Part shown: one piece after another, positions 16,219 through 24,604 of the stretch
How positions within the stretch are numbered: position 1 is the first letter of the stretch
Layout of the letters: each line of letters starts with the position of its first letter
From: Prevotellaceae bacterium UBA4336
GTDB lineage: Bacteria > Bacteroidota > Bacteroidia > Bacteroidales > Bacteroidaceae
Direction: 5' to 3'
Length of the DNA: 34,276 nucleotides
NCBI GenBank assembly: GCA_002394305.1
Contig: DGTM01000018.1
Span: 1 to 34,276 of the forward strand
Notes under the pieces: model-generated
What the model was told of the DNA's origin: nothing
The model's input: the letters and a program-made list of their open reading frames with translations, nothing else
Databases searched by the model: none
Made by a program: the position numbers and the translations under genes

Positions 16219-17122
16219 TGATGTCGTAGGGCGTTTCCTGGTAGACGTAGTAGTTGAGCCAGTTCTGGAAGAGCAGGTTGCCGTGGCCGCGCCATGTGAC
16301 GAGCGGTCCCTTCTGCGGGTCGTCGTCGCGATAGTAGTTATATGGCATCTGTATAGGCAGTCCTTTGGCGAGGTCGCGGCGGTACTCGGTGTCGAGTGTC
16401 AGCGGGGAGTATTCGGAGTGGCCTGTGATGAAGATTTCGCGTCCGTTGCGTGCCATGACCATCGAGACGCCGCTCTGCGGGCTCTCGGCGATGAGTGTCA
16501 GCTCGGGCCGGGCCAGGATGTCTTCGCGCCGGATCTCGGTGTGGCGGCTGTGTGGCATGTAGAAGACGTCGTCGAAGCCGCGGAAGATGGGCAGCCTGGG
16601 CAGGAGCGGCACCTGCGGGAAGATGCCGAACATCTTCTGCGGAAGCGGGTACTTGGGCACTCCGTAGTGGTAGTAGAGCCCGGCCTGTGCAGCCCAGCAG
16701 ATGTACATCGTGCTGGTGACGTGCGTCCGGGCCCAGGAGAAGATGTCGGTCATCTCGTCCCAGTACGTCACGTCCTTGTAGTCAAGGTGTTCCACGGGTG
16801 CTCCGGTGATGATCATGCCGTCGAACTTCTCGTGCCTCATGGCCTCGAAGTCGCGGTAGAAGGCCTGCATGTGTTCGATGGGCGTGTTCTTGCTTGTGTG
16901 TGCCTTGACCTTCATGAGGTGCACGTCGAGCTGCAGGGGTGAGTTCGAGAGCAGGCGGACGAGGTCTGTCTCGGTGGTTATCTTCAGGGGCATGAGGTTG
17001 AGGATGACGATGCGCAGGGGGCGTATGTCCTGTGCACCGGCACGTTCCTCGCCCAGCACGAAGATGTTCTCCTGGCGGAGGAATTCTATGGCAGGGAGTC
17101 TGTCGGGAAGTCTTAGGGGCAT
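16205..17122 (-). CDS. metA: Homoserine O-acyltransferase (MetA), probably acetyl-CoA specific
   Basis: A 305-residue cytoplasmic enzyme of methionine synthesis that activates the homoserine hydroxyl. Catalytic residues are all at canonical positions: C142 in YICWAAQAG, H235 and E237 in TGHSEYSPLTLDTEY. Residue 111 is Glu (TGAPVEHLDY). In the MetA family Glu at 111 is associated with acetyl-CoA use and Gly with succinyl-CoA, so the product is probably O-acetylhomoserine despite the usual succinyltransferase label. The last codons overlap the U32 gene by 14 bp. A promoter with ATTG-N20-TAACTTTG lies 26 bp upstream. Confidence 0.95.
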   Translation of the reverse strand: MPLRLPDRLPAIEFLRQENIFVLGEERAGAQDIRPLRIVILNLMPLKITTETDLVRLLSNSPLQLDVHLMKVKAHTSKNTPIEHMQAFYRDFEAMRHEKFDGMIITGAPVEHLDYKDVTYWDEMTDIFSWARTHVTSTMYICWAAQAGLYYHYGVPKYPLPQKMFGIFPQVPLLPRLPIFRGFDDVFYMPHSRHTEIRREDILARPELTLIAESPQSGVSMVMARNGREIFITGHSEYSPLTLDTEYRRDLAKGLPIQMPYNYYRDDDPQKGPLVTWRGHGNLLFQNWLNYYVYQETPYDINEIR

Positions 17123-17147
17123 AGTCGGTTTTTGTTTCTTTCGGGTG

Positions 17148-17179
17148 CAAAGTTACGATTAAACGAGCGAAAAAGCAAT
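17148..17179 (-). promoter_or_regulatory. Bacteroidetes-type promoter for metA
   Basis: Minus-strand -7 box TAACTTTG (17148-17155) with a partial -33 box ATTG (17176-17179) exactly 20 bp upstream. The -7 box is about 25 bp from the metA ATG. Confidence 0.75.
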
Positions 17180-17238
17180 AGAACAGCCGATTTTTCTTTT
17201 GGCTTTTGCCGGGCGGCGGCAACTTTTCCCCGCCACGA

Positions 17239-17266
17239 CGCGTGCCGGGTACCGTAGCGGCACGCG
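17239..17266. repeat. 9-bp perfect inverted repeat in the metA-gyrA divergent region
   Basis: cgcgtgccg (17239-17247) and cggcacgcg (17258-17266) are exact reverse complements around a 10-base loop. It lies between the metA promoter and the 22-bp repeat array. No T-run follows on either strand, so a terminator is unlikely; an operator or structural element is possible. Confidence 0.6.
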
Positions 17267-17274
17267 CTTCTGCC

Positions 17275-17362
17275 GGAAGAGCCTAGGTCTTATTTCGGAA
17301 GAGCCTAGGTCTTATTTTGGAAGAGCCTAGCTCTTATTTCGGAAGAGCCTGGCTCTTGTTTG
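17275..17362. repeat. Four tandem 22-bp repeats between the metA and gyrA promoters
   Basis: Units at 17275-17296, 17297-17318, 17319-17340 and 17341-17362 follow the pattern ggaagagcctaggtcttatt plus two bases. Each contains a partly symmetric core around cctagg. In units 3 and 4 the substitutions keep or improve the symmetry: agagcctagctct and agagcctggctct. There are no spacers. Position between two divergent promoters suggests a binding-site array or a structural role. The stretch 17363-17468 downstream is GC-rich and holds a weak hairpin (acgcc/ggcgt, 17426-17439) followed by ttttt; nothing coding is seen in it. Confidence 0.85.
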
Positions 17363-17468
17363 GGACACAGCACGCTCCTCGCGGCCGGGCACCGTTGCGC
17401 GAGCGCCGCGCCTCACTGCGACGTTACGCCCCCCGGCGTGCCTTTTTAGCTAAATTTCACATTCAGGA

Positions 17469-17500
17469 TTTGCGCCTCTCAGTTTTTTTTTGTACCTTTG
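17469..17500 (+). promoter_or_regulatory. Bacteroidetes-type promoter for gyrA
   Basis: A full consensus match: TTTG (17469-17472), 20 bp, then TACCTTTG (17493-17500). Transcription would start near 17508, giving a leader of about 50 nt before the gyrA ATG at 17559. It likely also drives the two TPR genes downstream. Confidence 0.85.
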
Positions 17501-17558
17501 TGCCCAAATTAATAAGCAAATCTAAAGAAGGTTTCAGCAGACCTACAAACCGAATCTA

Positions 17559-20072
17559 ATGGAAGATCAAGAACGAATTATCAAAGTCGATATTCAGGAG
17601 GAAATGAAGAAGAGCTACATCGACTACTCGATGAGCGTCATCGTGGCTCGCGCTTTGCCTGATGTCAGGGACGGATTCAAGCCCGTCCACCGCAGAATCC
17701 TGTACGGAATGCGCGAACTGCGCAACTTCCATAGCAGCCCGTACAAGAAGTGTGCCCGTATCGTCGGCGAAGTGCTCGGCAAGTACCACCCGCACGGCGA
17801 CAGCTCCGTCTACATGGCCCTCGTCCGTATGGCCCAGGAATGGGCTATGCGCTATACGCTGGTCGACGGACAAGGCAACTTCGGCAGCGTGGACGGCGAC
17901 AGCCCGGCAGCCATGCGTTACACCGAGGCTCGCCTCAGCCTGATGGGCGAAGCCATGATGGACGACCTGGACAAGGAGACCGTCGACATGACCAACAACT
18001 TCGACGACACACTCCGCGAGCCCACCGTCATGCCAACGAAGATTCCCAACCTCCTCGTCAACGGAGCCACAGGCATCGCCGTCGGCATGGCTACGAACAT
18101 ACCGACACACAACCTGGGCGAAGTCATCGACGCCTGCGTGGCATTCGTAGACGACAACAACCTCACCGTCGAGCAGCTGATGCAGTACGTCAAGGGCCCC
18201 GACTTCCCGACCGGCGCCTACATTATGGGCATGCAGGGCATCCGCGACGCCTACGAGACGGGACGCGGACGCGTAGTGCTCCGCGCAAAGGCCGAAATAG
18301 AGAACGGCGACACACACGACAAGATCGTCGTCAGCGAGATACCCTACGGCGTGAACAAGCAGCAGCTCATCGAGTACATCGCACAGCTCGTGGGCGAAAA
18401 GAAGATAGACGGCATCAGCAACGTCAACGACGAGAGCGACAGCGAAGGCATGCGCATCGTCGTAGACCTCAAGCGCGACGCCAACGCACGCGTCGTCCTG
18501 AACAAGCTCTTCAAGATGACACCCCTGCAGACCAGCTTCAGCGTCAACAGCATCGCCCTCGTCAAGGGCCGCCCCCAGCTGCTCACCCTGCGCGACTTCA
18601 TCAGCAACTTCGTGGAGCACCGCCACGACGTCACCATCCGCCGCACCAAGTACGACCTGCGCAAGGCAGAAGAGCGTGCACACATCCTGAAAGGGCTCAT
18701 CATCGCCTCGGACAACATCGACGAGGTGGTGCAGATTATCAAGAAGAGCCAGACCCCTGCCGACGCACAGCGCGCACTCGAGGCCCGGTTCGGCCTGGAC
18801 GAACTGCAAAGCAAGGCCATCGTCGAGATGCGACTGGCACAGCTCACCGGACTCAACCAGGAAAAGCTGCACGGCGAGTACGACGAGCTCATGGAGAAGA
18901 TAAAGTACTACAACCAGATACTCACCGACGACCAGCTCTGCCGCAAGGTCATCAAGGACGAGCTCATCGAGATAAAGCAACAGTACGGCGACGAACGCCG
19001 CACAGAGATACTGCCCAGCGCCGAGGAGTTCAATGCCGAAGACTTCTACGCCGACGACGAAGTGGTCATCACCATGTCGCACATGGGCTACATCAAGCGC
19101 ATCCCCCTGGCAGACTTCAAGGCACAGGGCCGCGGCGGCATCGGCGTGAAGGCAAGCTCCACGCGCGACAATGACTTCATCGAGAAGATCTATCCCGCCA
19201 CGATGCACAACACCATGCTCTTCTTCACCGACCGCGGACGATGCTACTGGCTCAAGGTCTACGACATCCCCGACGGCAACAAGCAGGGCAAGGGGCGTGC
19301 CATACAGAACATGCTCAACATCGAGCCCGGCGATGCCGTACGCGCATGCCTCTGCATCCGCAAGCTGGGCGACGCCGAGTTCTGCCAGAGCCACTTCGTC
19401 GTCTTCTGCACCAAGCAGGGCATCATCAAGAAGACATGCCTGACCGAATACAGCCGCGTCCGCACGAACGGCGTCAACGCCATCAACATCCGCGAGGACG
19501 ACCAGGTGATTGGCGTAGAACTGACCAACGGCCAGAACGAAATCATCATCGCCAACGCCGGCGGCCGTGCCGTACGCTTCGACGAGAGTCAGGTTCGCTC
19601 GATGGGACGCACAGCCACCGGCGTGCAGAGCATCGTCCTGGACGACGACCCGCGCGACGGCGTCGTTGGCATGTGCATCATCAACGACGCAGAGACCGAG
19701 AGCATCATGGTGCTCAGCGAAAACGGCTTTGGCAAACGCACGGACGTCGAGGAGTACCGCAAGACAAGCCGTCACGCCAAGGGCGTCAAGACACTCGCCA
19801 TCACCGAGAAGACCGGCTACCTCGTTGCCATCACCGTCATCAGGGACGATGACGACCTGATGATCATCAACAAGAGCGGCACAACCATCCGCCTGCATGC
19901 CGACGCCATCAAGGAGACAAAGAACCGCGTCACGCAGGGCACAAAGGTCATCGAGCTCAAGAAGCGCAACGACGTCATCTCGCACCTCAGCGTCGTGCCG
20001 CGTGCCGACGAAGAGCCCGAAACCACGGAGGAAACCGAAGCCGACGGCCAGGCCGACACCAGTGAACAGTAA
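17559..20072 (+). CDS. gyrA: DNA gyrase subunit A
   Basis: An 837-residue subunit that cuts and rejoins DNA in gyrase, introducing negative supercoils together with GyrB. It starts with the usual SYIDYSMSVIVARALPDVRD (residues 19-38), includes KPVHRRILYGM, and has the catalytic tyrosine Y121 in AAMRYTEARL. The quinolone-determining region reads GDSSVYMALVRMAQ with S82 intact and Met at the position (86) that is acidic in E. coli. The C-terminal beta-pinwheel domain begins near residue 500, with a GyrA-box-like GRGGIGVKA, and ends in an acidic Glu-rich tail (EEPETTEETEADG). Length is normal. A strong promoter lies 60 bp upstream, and a TPR gene follows after 35 bp. Confidence 0.98.
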   Translation: MEDQERIIKVDIQEEMKKSYIDYSMSVIVARALPDVRDGFKPVHRRILYGMRELRNFHSSPYKKCARIVGEVLGKYHPHGDSSVYMALVRMAQEWAMRYTLVDGQGNFGSVDGDSPAAMRYTEARLSLMGEAMMDDLDKETVDMTNNFDDTLREPTVMPTKIPNLLVNGATGIAVGMATNIPTHNLGEVIDACVAFVDDNNLTVEQLMQYVKGPDFPTGAYIMGMQGIRDAYETGRGRVVLRAKAEIENGDTHDKIVVSEIPYGVNKQQLIEYIAQLVGEKKIDGISNVNDESDSEGMRIVVDLKRDANARVVLNKLFKMTPLQTSFSVNSIALVKGRPQLLTLRDFISNFVEHRHDVTIRRTKYDLRKAEERAHILKGLIIASDNIDEVVQIIKKSQTPADAQRALEARFGLDELQSKAIVEMRLAQLTGLNQEKLHGEYDELMEKIKYYNQILTDDQLCRKVIKDELIEIKQQYGDERRTEILPSAEEFNAEDFYADDEVVITMSHMGYIKRIPLADFKAQGRGGIGVKASSTRDNDFIEKIYPATMHNTMLFFTDRGRCYWLKVYDIPDGNKQGKGRAIQNMLNIEPGDAVRACLCIRKLGDAEFCQSHFVVFCTKQGIIKKTCLTEYSRVRTNGVNAINIREDDQVIGVELTNGQNEIIIANAGGRAVRFDESQVRSMGRTATGVQSIVLDDDPRDGVVGMCIINDAETESIMVLSENGFGKRTDVEEYRKTSRHAKGVKTLAITEKTGYLVAITVIRDDDDLMIINKSGTTIRLHADAIKETKNRVTQGTKVIELKKRNDVISHLSVVPRADEEPETTEETEADGQADTSEQ

Positions 20073-20107
20073 ACACACATAGTATACATATTTATATTAT
20101 ATTCGCT

Positions 20108-21421
20108 ATGAAAAAACTCATCATTTCGATGGCACTGCTCATGAGCATCAGTACCATCACCATGGGACAGGTCGACAAGGCCGCCCTCAAAGCTGCGCAG
20201 AAGGAAGCCAAGGCACAAATGAACGAAGCGCAGAAAATCTATGATGCCCTCTCTGCTAAGATAACCGAGAAGACAGCCACGGAAGACGAAATCATGACCG
20301 AGTGCAAGAAGGGTCAGGCCATCATCCGCAAGGCCCTCAAGAGCGGAGCCCTCGCAGAGAACAAGCTCGGCGAAGCCTACAAGCTCAGTGCCGACCTTGC
20401 CCTCCAGCCCCACAACGCCATGCTCACACACGCCGCCAACAACGAACCGTTCGACACGGCTTTCTTCTACACCAACCTCAAGATCATGACCGACGCCCTG
20501 CAGAAAGAACTGCAGAACACCAAGGTTACCAAGGGCGAGACTGGCAACGAGAACTACCTCAAGGGAAAGAAGTTCAACCTGGCCCAGTGCGGCGACTACT
20601 ACATCTACGCCGGTCAGTTCAACAGCAACTGCCAGAAGTACGACAAAGCCCTGGAGGCTTACGAGACAGCCATGAACTATACAAAGATCTACCCCGAAGT
20701 GGCCGACATCGCAAAGCTCCGCATTCCCGACGAACAGATAGCCTACTATGCCTATCATGCCGCACACGAAGGCAAGCTCTACGACAAGATGGATGCACTC
20801 TACGACACAGCCATGAAGTTCCAGGAAGGCGCCCTCGGCACAAAGCAGGTGAAGATTATCTCCTTCCTGGAGCGCGGCGACTCCGTCGCATGGGCTAACT
20901 ATCTCCACGAAATGACCGTGAAGGAACCCAAAGCCAACGAGGACTACATACAGATGCTCATCGCCTACTACCTGAAGAAGGACAAGGAAGCAGGCCCCGA
21001 AAGCAGCCAGCTGATTAAGTATGTCGACGAGGTTATTGCCGTCGACCCCAACATCCTCATCGCTCACTACGGCAAGGCATACAAGTACTTCGAATCCGAA
21101 AAGTACGACGAGGCATTCGCCGAGTACGTCAAGTGCACGGAGATTAAGCCCGACTACTACGATGCCTGGTACCAGAGCGGACTCTGCAAGTTCCGTCAGG
21201 CACTGGCCCTGAACTCCACCATCAGCAGCATCAAGAATCAGGTAGAAGCCAAGAAAACCCTCGAGAAGACAAAGGGCATCTTCGGCGAGGCCATTCCTTT
21301 CTTCGAGAAGGCACGCGAATGTGCTCCCGACGAACCGCAGAAATGGGCCTTCGAGCTCCGTCAGTGCTACACCGTGACCGGCCAGGCTGCCAAGGCCGCC
21401 GAGATGGACAAGCTGCTTTGA
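20108..21421 (+). CDS. Exported tetratricopeptide-repeat protein
   Basis: A 437-residue protein with a signal peptide (MKKLIISMALLMSISTITMG, cleavage after about residue 20) followed by Lys/Ala-rich helices and several TPR-like repeats, for example YDKALEAYETAMNY, ILIAHYGKAYKYFESEKYDE and PDYYDAWYQSGLCKFRQALA. It is expected in the periplasm or at the inner face of the outer membrane, where TPR proteins act as scaffolds. A TPR protein directly after gyrA is, as I recall, a common Bacteroides/Prevotella arrangement. Specific function is unknown. It begins 35 bp after gyrA with no promoter box in between, so co-transcription is likely. Confidence 0.88.
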   Translation: MKKLIISMALLMSISTITMGQVDKAALKAAQKEAKAQMNEAQKIYDALSAKITEKTATEDEIMTECKKGQAIIRKALKSGALAENKLGEAYKLSADLALQPHNAMLTHAANNEPFDTAFFYTNLKIMTDALQKELQNTKVTKGETGNENYLKGKKFNLAQCGDYYIYAGQFNSNCQKYDKALEAYETAMNYTKIYPEVADIAKLRIPDEQIAYYAYHAAHEGKLYDKMDALYDTAMKFQEGALGTKQVKIISFLERGDSVAWANYLHEMTVKEPKANEDYIQMLIAYYLKKDKEAGPESSQLIKYVDEVIAVDPNILIAHYGKAYKYFESEKYDEAFAEYVKCTEIKPDYYDAWYQSGLCKFRQALALNSTISSIKNQVEAKKTLEKTKGIFGEAIPFFEKARECAPDEPQKWAFELRQCYTVTGQAAKAAEMDKLL

Positions 21422-21460
21422 CCCCCAGAATCCCTTTAAGGGGAACTTGGGAAACTGAAG

Positions 21461-22771
21461 ATGACAGTATTCAAGATTCATAAAGCACCGAGACCCCTCC
21501 CCCTTAGCGTGGGCGGGGGGTCTCTTTTTTCCCTCCTCCTCCTCTTCCTCCTCTTGCCTGCATTCCTGAGCGTAGACGCAGCCGAGAAGAAGCAGAAGCA
21601 GCCGAAGCAGGAGAAACTCTCTGTGCTTCGGAAGAACGCCAAGACTGCCCTCAAGAACCAGGCGAACCAGGATGCAGCCCGCAATGCCCTGCTCGGAGCC
21701 GTCAACCGTGAAGGGCTGAAGAACAGACAGAAGGCCGACATCTACTACACGGCTGCCTTGCTCGAAGAGTCGCTCAACGGCGTGGAAAACAAGAAAGCCT
21801 ACCTCAAGCAGGCTTTCGACACGGCGCGGTTCTTCAACAAGCTCCGCGACATGTATGCCCAGCTGCGCCTGTGCGACAGCGTCGACCTTGCCCCCGACGA
21901 CAATGGCAGAATACACCCGCGCCTGCAAAAGAAGACGCGAGCGCTTCGCCTCAAGCACCGTCGTAACATCATCGGCGGGGGAAAATACTTCCTGGCAAGG
22001 CAAGGCTTTGCCCCTGCCTATCCCTTCTTCGACCTCTACAGCACCTATCGCTACGACGAGCCCGTAGATTCCCTCTTGCAGCAGGCGGTCTGTCTGGCTG
22101 CACTCACAGCCTTCCACATGGACAACTACCCCGGGACCGTCAAGCATGCCGACGAGGCCATTACCTACTCCGACTCCTCCACCGCTGCCATCCTCCTCGA
22201 ATATAAGGCACGAGCCTATGACCAGATGAAGGACAGCGACATGTGGGTCGTCACGCTCCGACGCGGCGTGCGTGAATACCCGCAGCACGATTTCTTCTTT
22301 GTCTACCTGGCCGACTGGTATCACGAGCAGCGACAGTTTGCCGAAGAGCGCAAGCTTGCCGACGAGCTTATTGCCGCCACCGGGGGCAGAGCCATTCACT
22401 ACTATGCCAAGTCGAAGAGCTATCTGGCCGAGAACAACTACGAATCGTGTGTCGTCTATGCCGACAGTTCCATCGCCCTCCAGAAGGATTATGCCGATGC
22501 CTATTACAATAAAGGCATCGCCTACCTCAATATGGCAGTCATCTCGCAGGAGAACAGCTGCAAGGACGTGAAGGCTCCGCAGTATATGGCCGACAGGGAA
22601 CGGACGCGCAGCTTGTACCGGAAGGCTCGTCCGTGCATGGAAATGGTGCGCCGCCTGCAGCCGGAGAAAGAAGACCGCTGGGCGTCGCCCCTCTATCGTA
22701 TTTACCTAAACCTGAATCTCGGAGAAGAGTTCGTCGAGATAGACCGCATCCTTAATGCGCAGAAGAAGTAG
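21461..22771 (+). CDS. Second exported tetratricopeptide-repeat protein
   Basis: A 436-residue protein starting 39 bp after the first TPR gene. The N-terminus has a charged region followed by a hydrophobic core (SLFSLLLLFLLLPAFLSVDA) and a cleavage site near AEKK. TPR-like helix pairs follow, for example VKHADEAITYSDSSTAAILL, AIHYYAKSKSYLAENNYESC and YADAYYNKGIAYLNMAVISQ. The ATG at 21461 is the only start that includes the full signal peptide. Codons about 11-22 (PRPLPLSVGGGSLF) are formed by a hairpin that looks like a terminator. Function unknown; probably a paralogue or partner of the preceding TPR protein. It ends 3 bp from the stop of the convergent gldE. Confidence 0.83.
   Translation: MTVFKIHKAPRPLPLSVGGGSLFSLLLLFLLLPAFLSVDAAEKKQKQPKQEKLSVLRKNAKTALKNQANQDAARNALLGAVNREGLKNRQKADIYYTAALLEESLNGVENKKAYLKQAFDTARFFNKLRDMYAQLRLCDSVDLAPDDNGRIHPRLQKKTRALRLKHRRNIIGGGKYFLARQGFAPAYPFFDLYSTYRYDEPVDSLLQQAVCLAALTAFHMDNYPGTVKHADEAITYSDSSTAAILLEYKARAYDQMKDSDMWVVTLRRGVREYPQHDFFFVYLADWYHEQRQFAEERKLADELIAATGGRAIHYYAKSKSYLAENNYESCVVYADSSIALQKDYADAYYNKGIAYLNMAVISQENSCKDVKAPQYMADRERTRSLYRKARPCMEMVRRLQPEKEDRWASPLYRIYLNLNLGEEFVEIDRILNAQKK
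21490..21530 (+). terminator. Terminator-like hairpin inside the signal-peptide codons
   Basis: Arms gagacccctccccc (21490-21503) and gggcggggggtctc (21511-21524) pair at 12 of 14 positions around a 7-base loop and are followed by a T-rich run (tttttt, 21525-21530). This is the layout of an intrinsic terminator on the plus strand, yet it lies about 30 bp inside the second TPR gene. It could act as an attenuator that is relieved by translation, or be a dispersed palindrome that landed in the signal peptide. Confidence 0.5.
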
Positions 22772-22774
22772 GGG

Positions 22775-24112
22775 TCAGTCGTTATTGTGGACGATGACCT
22801 TCACTTTGACAATGCGGCGTTGGCTGGCTTCCTGTACCTCGAAGGTGAAACGCTTGTAGTCTATGCGTTCGCCCTGGGCAGGGAAGTCGCCCTTAATCTC
22901 AAGCAGTAGCCCTGCCAGTGTCTCGGCTTCGCCCTCAACCATCTCGAAGTATCCGTCGTCGAGGCCAAGGATTTTCGTGAAGTCCGACATGAGTGTCTTG
23001 CCCTCGAAAATGTAGGTGTTCTGGTTGAGGCGTTGGTAGGACTTCTCTTCGTCGTCGTATTCATCGTTGATCTCGCCAACGATTTCCTCCAGGATGTCCT
23101 CCATTGTCACGATGCCGCTGGTGCCTCCGAACTCGTCCACAACGATGGCAATATGCACTTTGTTTGCCTGGAAGTCGCGCAGCAAGTCATCTATCATCTT
23201 TGTCTCTGGCACGAAGTAGGCGGGACGTATCAGGCTCTGCCAGCGGAAGCCTTGCGGCTTGCCGAGGTGCGGCATCAGGTCCTTGATGTAGAGCACGCCC
23301 TTGATGTTGTCCTCTGTGCCCTGATAGACAGGGATACGGCTGTAATTGTTGGCTACGATGCATGCCAGCACGTCGCTGAACGAAGCCTTCACGTCAAGGT
23401 CTACAATGTCCACGCGGCTCGTCATGATTTCCTTTGCCATCTCGCCGCCGAAGCGTATGATGCCCTTGAGCATGCCGGCCTCCTCCGCAATGTCCTTCTT
23501 GTCGGTCAGCTCCATTGCCTTCTCCAGATCGTCGACGGTGAGCATCTCTGTCTCGTTGGCCGCAAACCTCCGGGTAATGACCTTGCTACGTATGAGCAGG
23601 CAGCTCATGGGCCAGAAGGCTTTGTTGAGTATCTGTAGCGTCGGCGCAGCAAGGCGGCAGAAGGCAAGCGTGTGCTGACGGCTGTATATCTTAGGGATTA
23701 TCTCGCCGAAAAGCAGGAGCAGGAAGGTGAGCAGGACGGTCATGACGAGGAACTCCAGCCAGCGTGCCTGACCGAAGTCGATGGTCTTGTCGAAGCAGAA
23801 GTAAAGGATGGTGATGACAGCCACGTTCACCAGATTGTTGCTGATGAGGATGGTGGCCAGCAGGCGCTCGCTGTCGAGGAGCAGGGCTGCTACCTTTTTG
23901 TCGGAGTGATGCTTGCCTTCGTCGATTGTGCTCCTTTCGGCAGGGGTGAGGCTGAAGAAGGCTATTTCGCTTGCCGAGACGAATCCGGAACAGAAGAGCA
24001 GGAACAGAACGATGGCGAAGGCAATCCATACGTCGAGTGTGGGCGACTGGGTGCTGACGGTGCAAATGGAGTCTACAAGCTCCTGCCAAAGGTTTATGAG
24101 GCTGTTTGCCAT
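22775..24112 (-). CDS. gldE: CNNM/CorC-family membrane protein, GldE-like
   Basis: A 445-residue inner-membrane protein. A DUF21 domain with four hydrophobic segments (VLFLLFCSGFVSASEIAFFS, LATILISNNLVNVAVITILY, FLVMTVLLTFLLLLFGEIIP) spans residues about 25-190. A CBS pair follows (about 205-330; MTSRVDIVDLD, NNYSRIPVYQGTEDNIKGVL, VHIAIVVDEFGGTSGIVTME), then a CorC/HlyC domain to the end. Related proteins export magnesium or cobalt, or in gliding Bacteroidetes support GldD/Type IX function. The adjacent ssb matches the mutY-ssb-gldE-gldD arrangement in Flavobacteria, but gldD is not present here. It is 18 bp downstream of ssb and presumably in the same operon. Gene name is by similarity and context; the organism need not glide. 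Confidence 0.85.
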   Translation of the reverse strand: MANSLINLWQELVDSICTVSTQSPTLDVWIAFAIVLFLLFCSGFVSASEIAFFSLTPAERSTIDEGKHHSDKKVAALLLDSERLLATILISNNLVNVAVITILYFCFDKTIDFGQARWLEFLVMTVLLTFLLLLFGEIIPKIYSRQHTLAFCRLAAPTLQILNKAFWPMSCLLIRSKVITRRFAANETEMLTVDDLEKAMELTDKKDIAEEAGMLKGIIRFGGEMAKEIMTSRVDIVDLDVKASFSDVLACIVANNYSRIPVYQGTEDNIKGVLYIKDLMPHLGKPQGFRWQSLIRPAYFVPETKMIDDLLRDFQANKVHIAIVVDEFGGTSGIVTMEDILEEIVGEINDEYDDEEKSYQRLNQNTYIFEGKTLMSDFTKILGLDDGYFEMVEGEAETLAGLLLEIKGDFPAQGERIDYKRFTFEVQEASQRRIVKVKVIVHNND

Positions 24113-24130
24113 TTATGTGTGTGCGAAGGG

Positions 24131-24493
24131 TTATTTGTTAGCTGTGGCTTCGTCGGCGCTTGGCGCTTTGGGCGAGAGCATTTCGAGTGACTCGGCCCAA
24201 ATCTCTGTGACAGTGCGACGGATGCCGTTGCGGTCCTCATAGGTGCGTGTGTGAATCTGTCCCTCGATAAAAAGCTTGTCGCCTGTGTGAACATACTTCT
24301 CAACGACCTCGGCCAGCCCTCGCCACAGCACGATATTGTGCCATTCTGTGCGTTCGGGCACTTCCGTTCCGTTCTGCAGCGTGTAGCCGCGTTCGGTTGT
24401 AGCCAGCGTCAAGCTTGCCACGCAGACACCACGGTCCAAATACTTCACCTCAGGTTCCTTCCCGACGTTGCCTATCAGCATTACTTTGTTCAT
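24131..24493 (-). CDS. ssb: Single-stranded DNA-binding protein lacking an acidic tip
   Basis: A 120-residue OB-fold protein that coats single-stranded DNA. The sequence has MNKVMLIGNVGKEPEVKYLD, ATTERGYTLQNGTEVPERTE, WHNIVLWRGLAEVVEKYV and GDKLFIEGQIHTRTYEDRNG, all typical of bacterial SSB. It stops at APSADEATANK soon after the OB fold. The usual flexible tail and the acidic DD(I/L)PF tip that recruits repair and replication proteins are absent, and the bases after the stop show no out-of-frame copy. It may be a secondary SSB. A -7 box TATCTTTG lies about 31 bp upstream of the ATG. Confidence 0.93.
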   Translation of the reverse strand: MNKVMLIGNVGKEPEVKYLDRGVCVASLTLATTERGYTLQNGTEVPERTEWHNIVLWRGLAEVVEKYVHTGDKLFIEGQIHTRTYEDRNGIRRTVTEIWAESLEMLSPKAPSADEATANK

Positions 24494-24523
24494 CTCTGTT
24501 GCTACTTTTTGCGTTTAGCTGCG

Positions 24524-24531
24524 CAAAGATA
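24524..24531 (-). promoter_or_regulatory. -7 box for ssb-gldE
   Basis: Minus-strand TATCTTTG, about 31 bp upstream of the ssb ATG, matching TAnnTTTG. No clear TTTG is seen at -33. Confidence 0.55.
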
Positions 24532-24574
24532 CAATAAAAATAAGAATTAGTGGTTATGATTCGAGAATAATTTG

Positions 24575-24582
24575 TAACTTTG
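24575..24582 (+). promoter_or_regulatory. -7 box for the exported phosphatase/nuclease gene
   Basis: Plus-strand TAACTTTG, 22 bp upstream of the ATG at 24605. A -33 box is not obvious. An AGGAG (24595-24599) at a proper distance from the ATG is a Shine-Dalgarno-like sequence, unusual for this phylum. The box diverges from the ssb promoter within a 111-bp gap. Confidence 0.5.
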
Positions 24583-24604
24583 TACTAAACTAACAGGAGA
24601 AACT

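Noticed and set aside
17239..17266. Terminator in the metA-gyrA gap
   Set aside because: The inverted repeat has no T-run on either strand, and no transcript needs to end there because both genes are divergent.
17275..17362. Short CRISPR-like array
   Set aside because: Units are contiguous without spacers, and no cas gene is in the window.
17556..20078. 840-codon open frame on the minus strand covering all of gyrA
   Set aside because: It mirrors gyrA exactly, is rich in Val, Ala, Asp and His as expected from antisense of GC-rich codons, and shows no domain. gyrA on the plus strand is certain.
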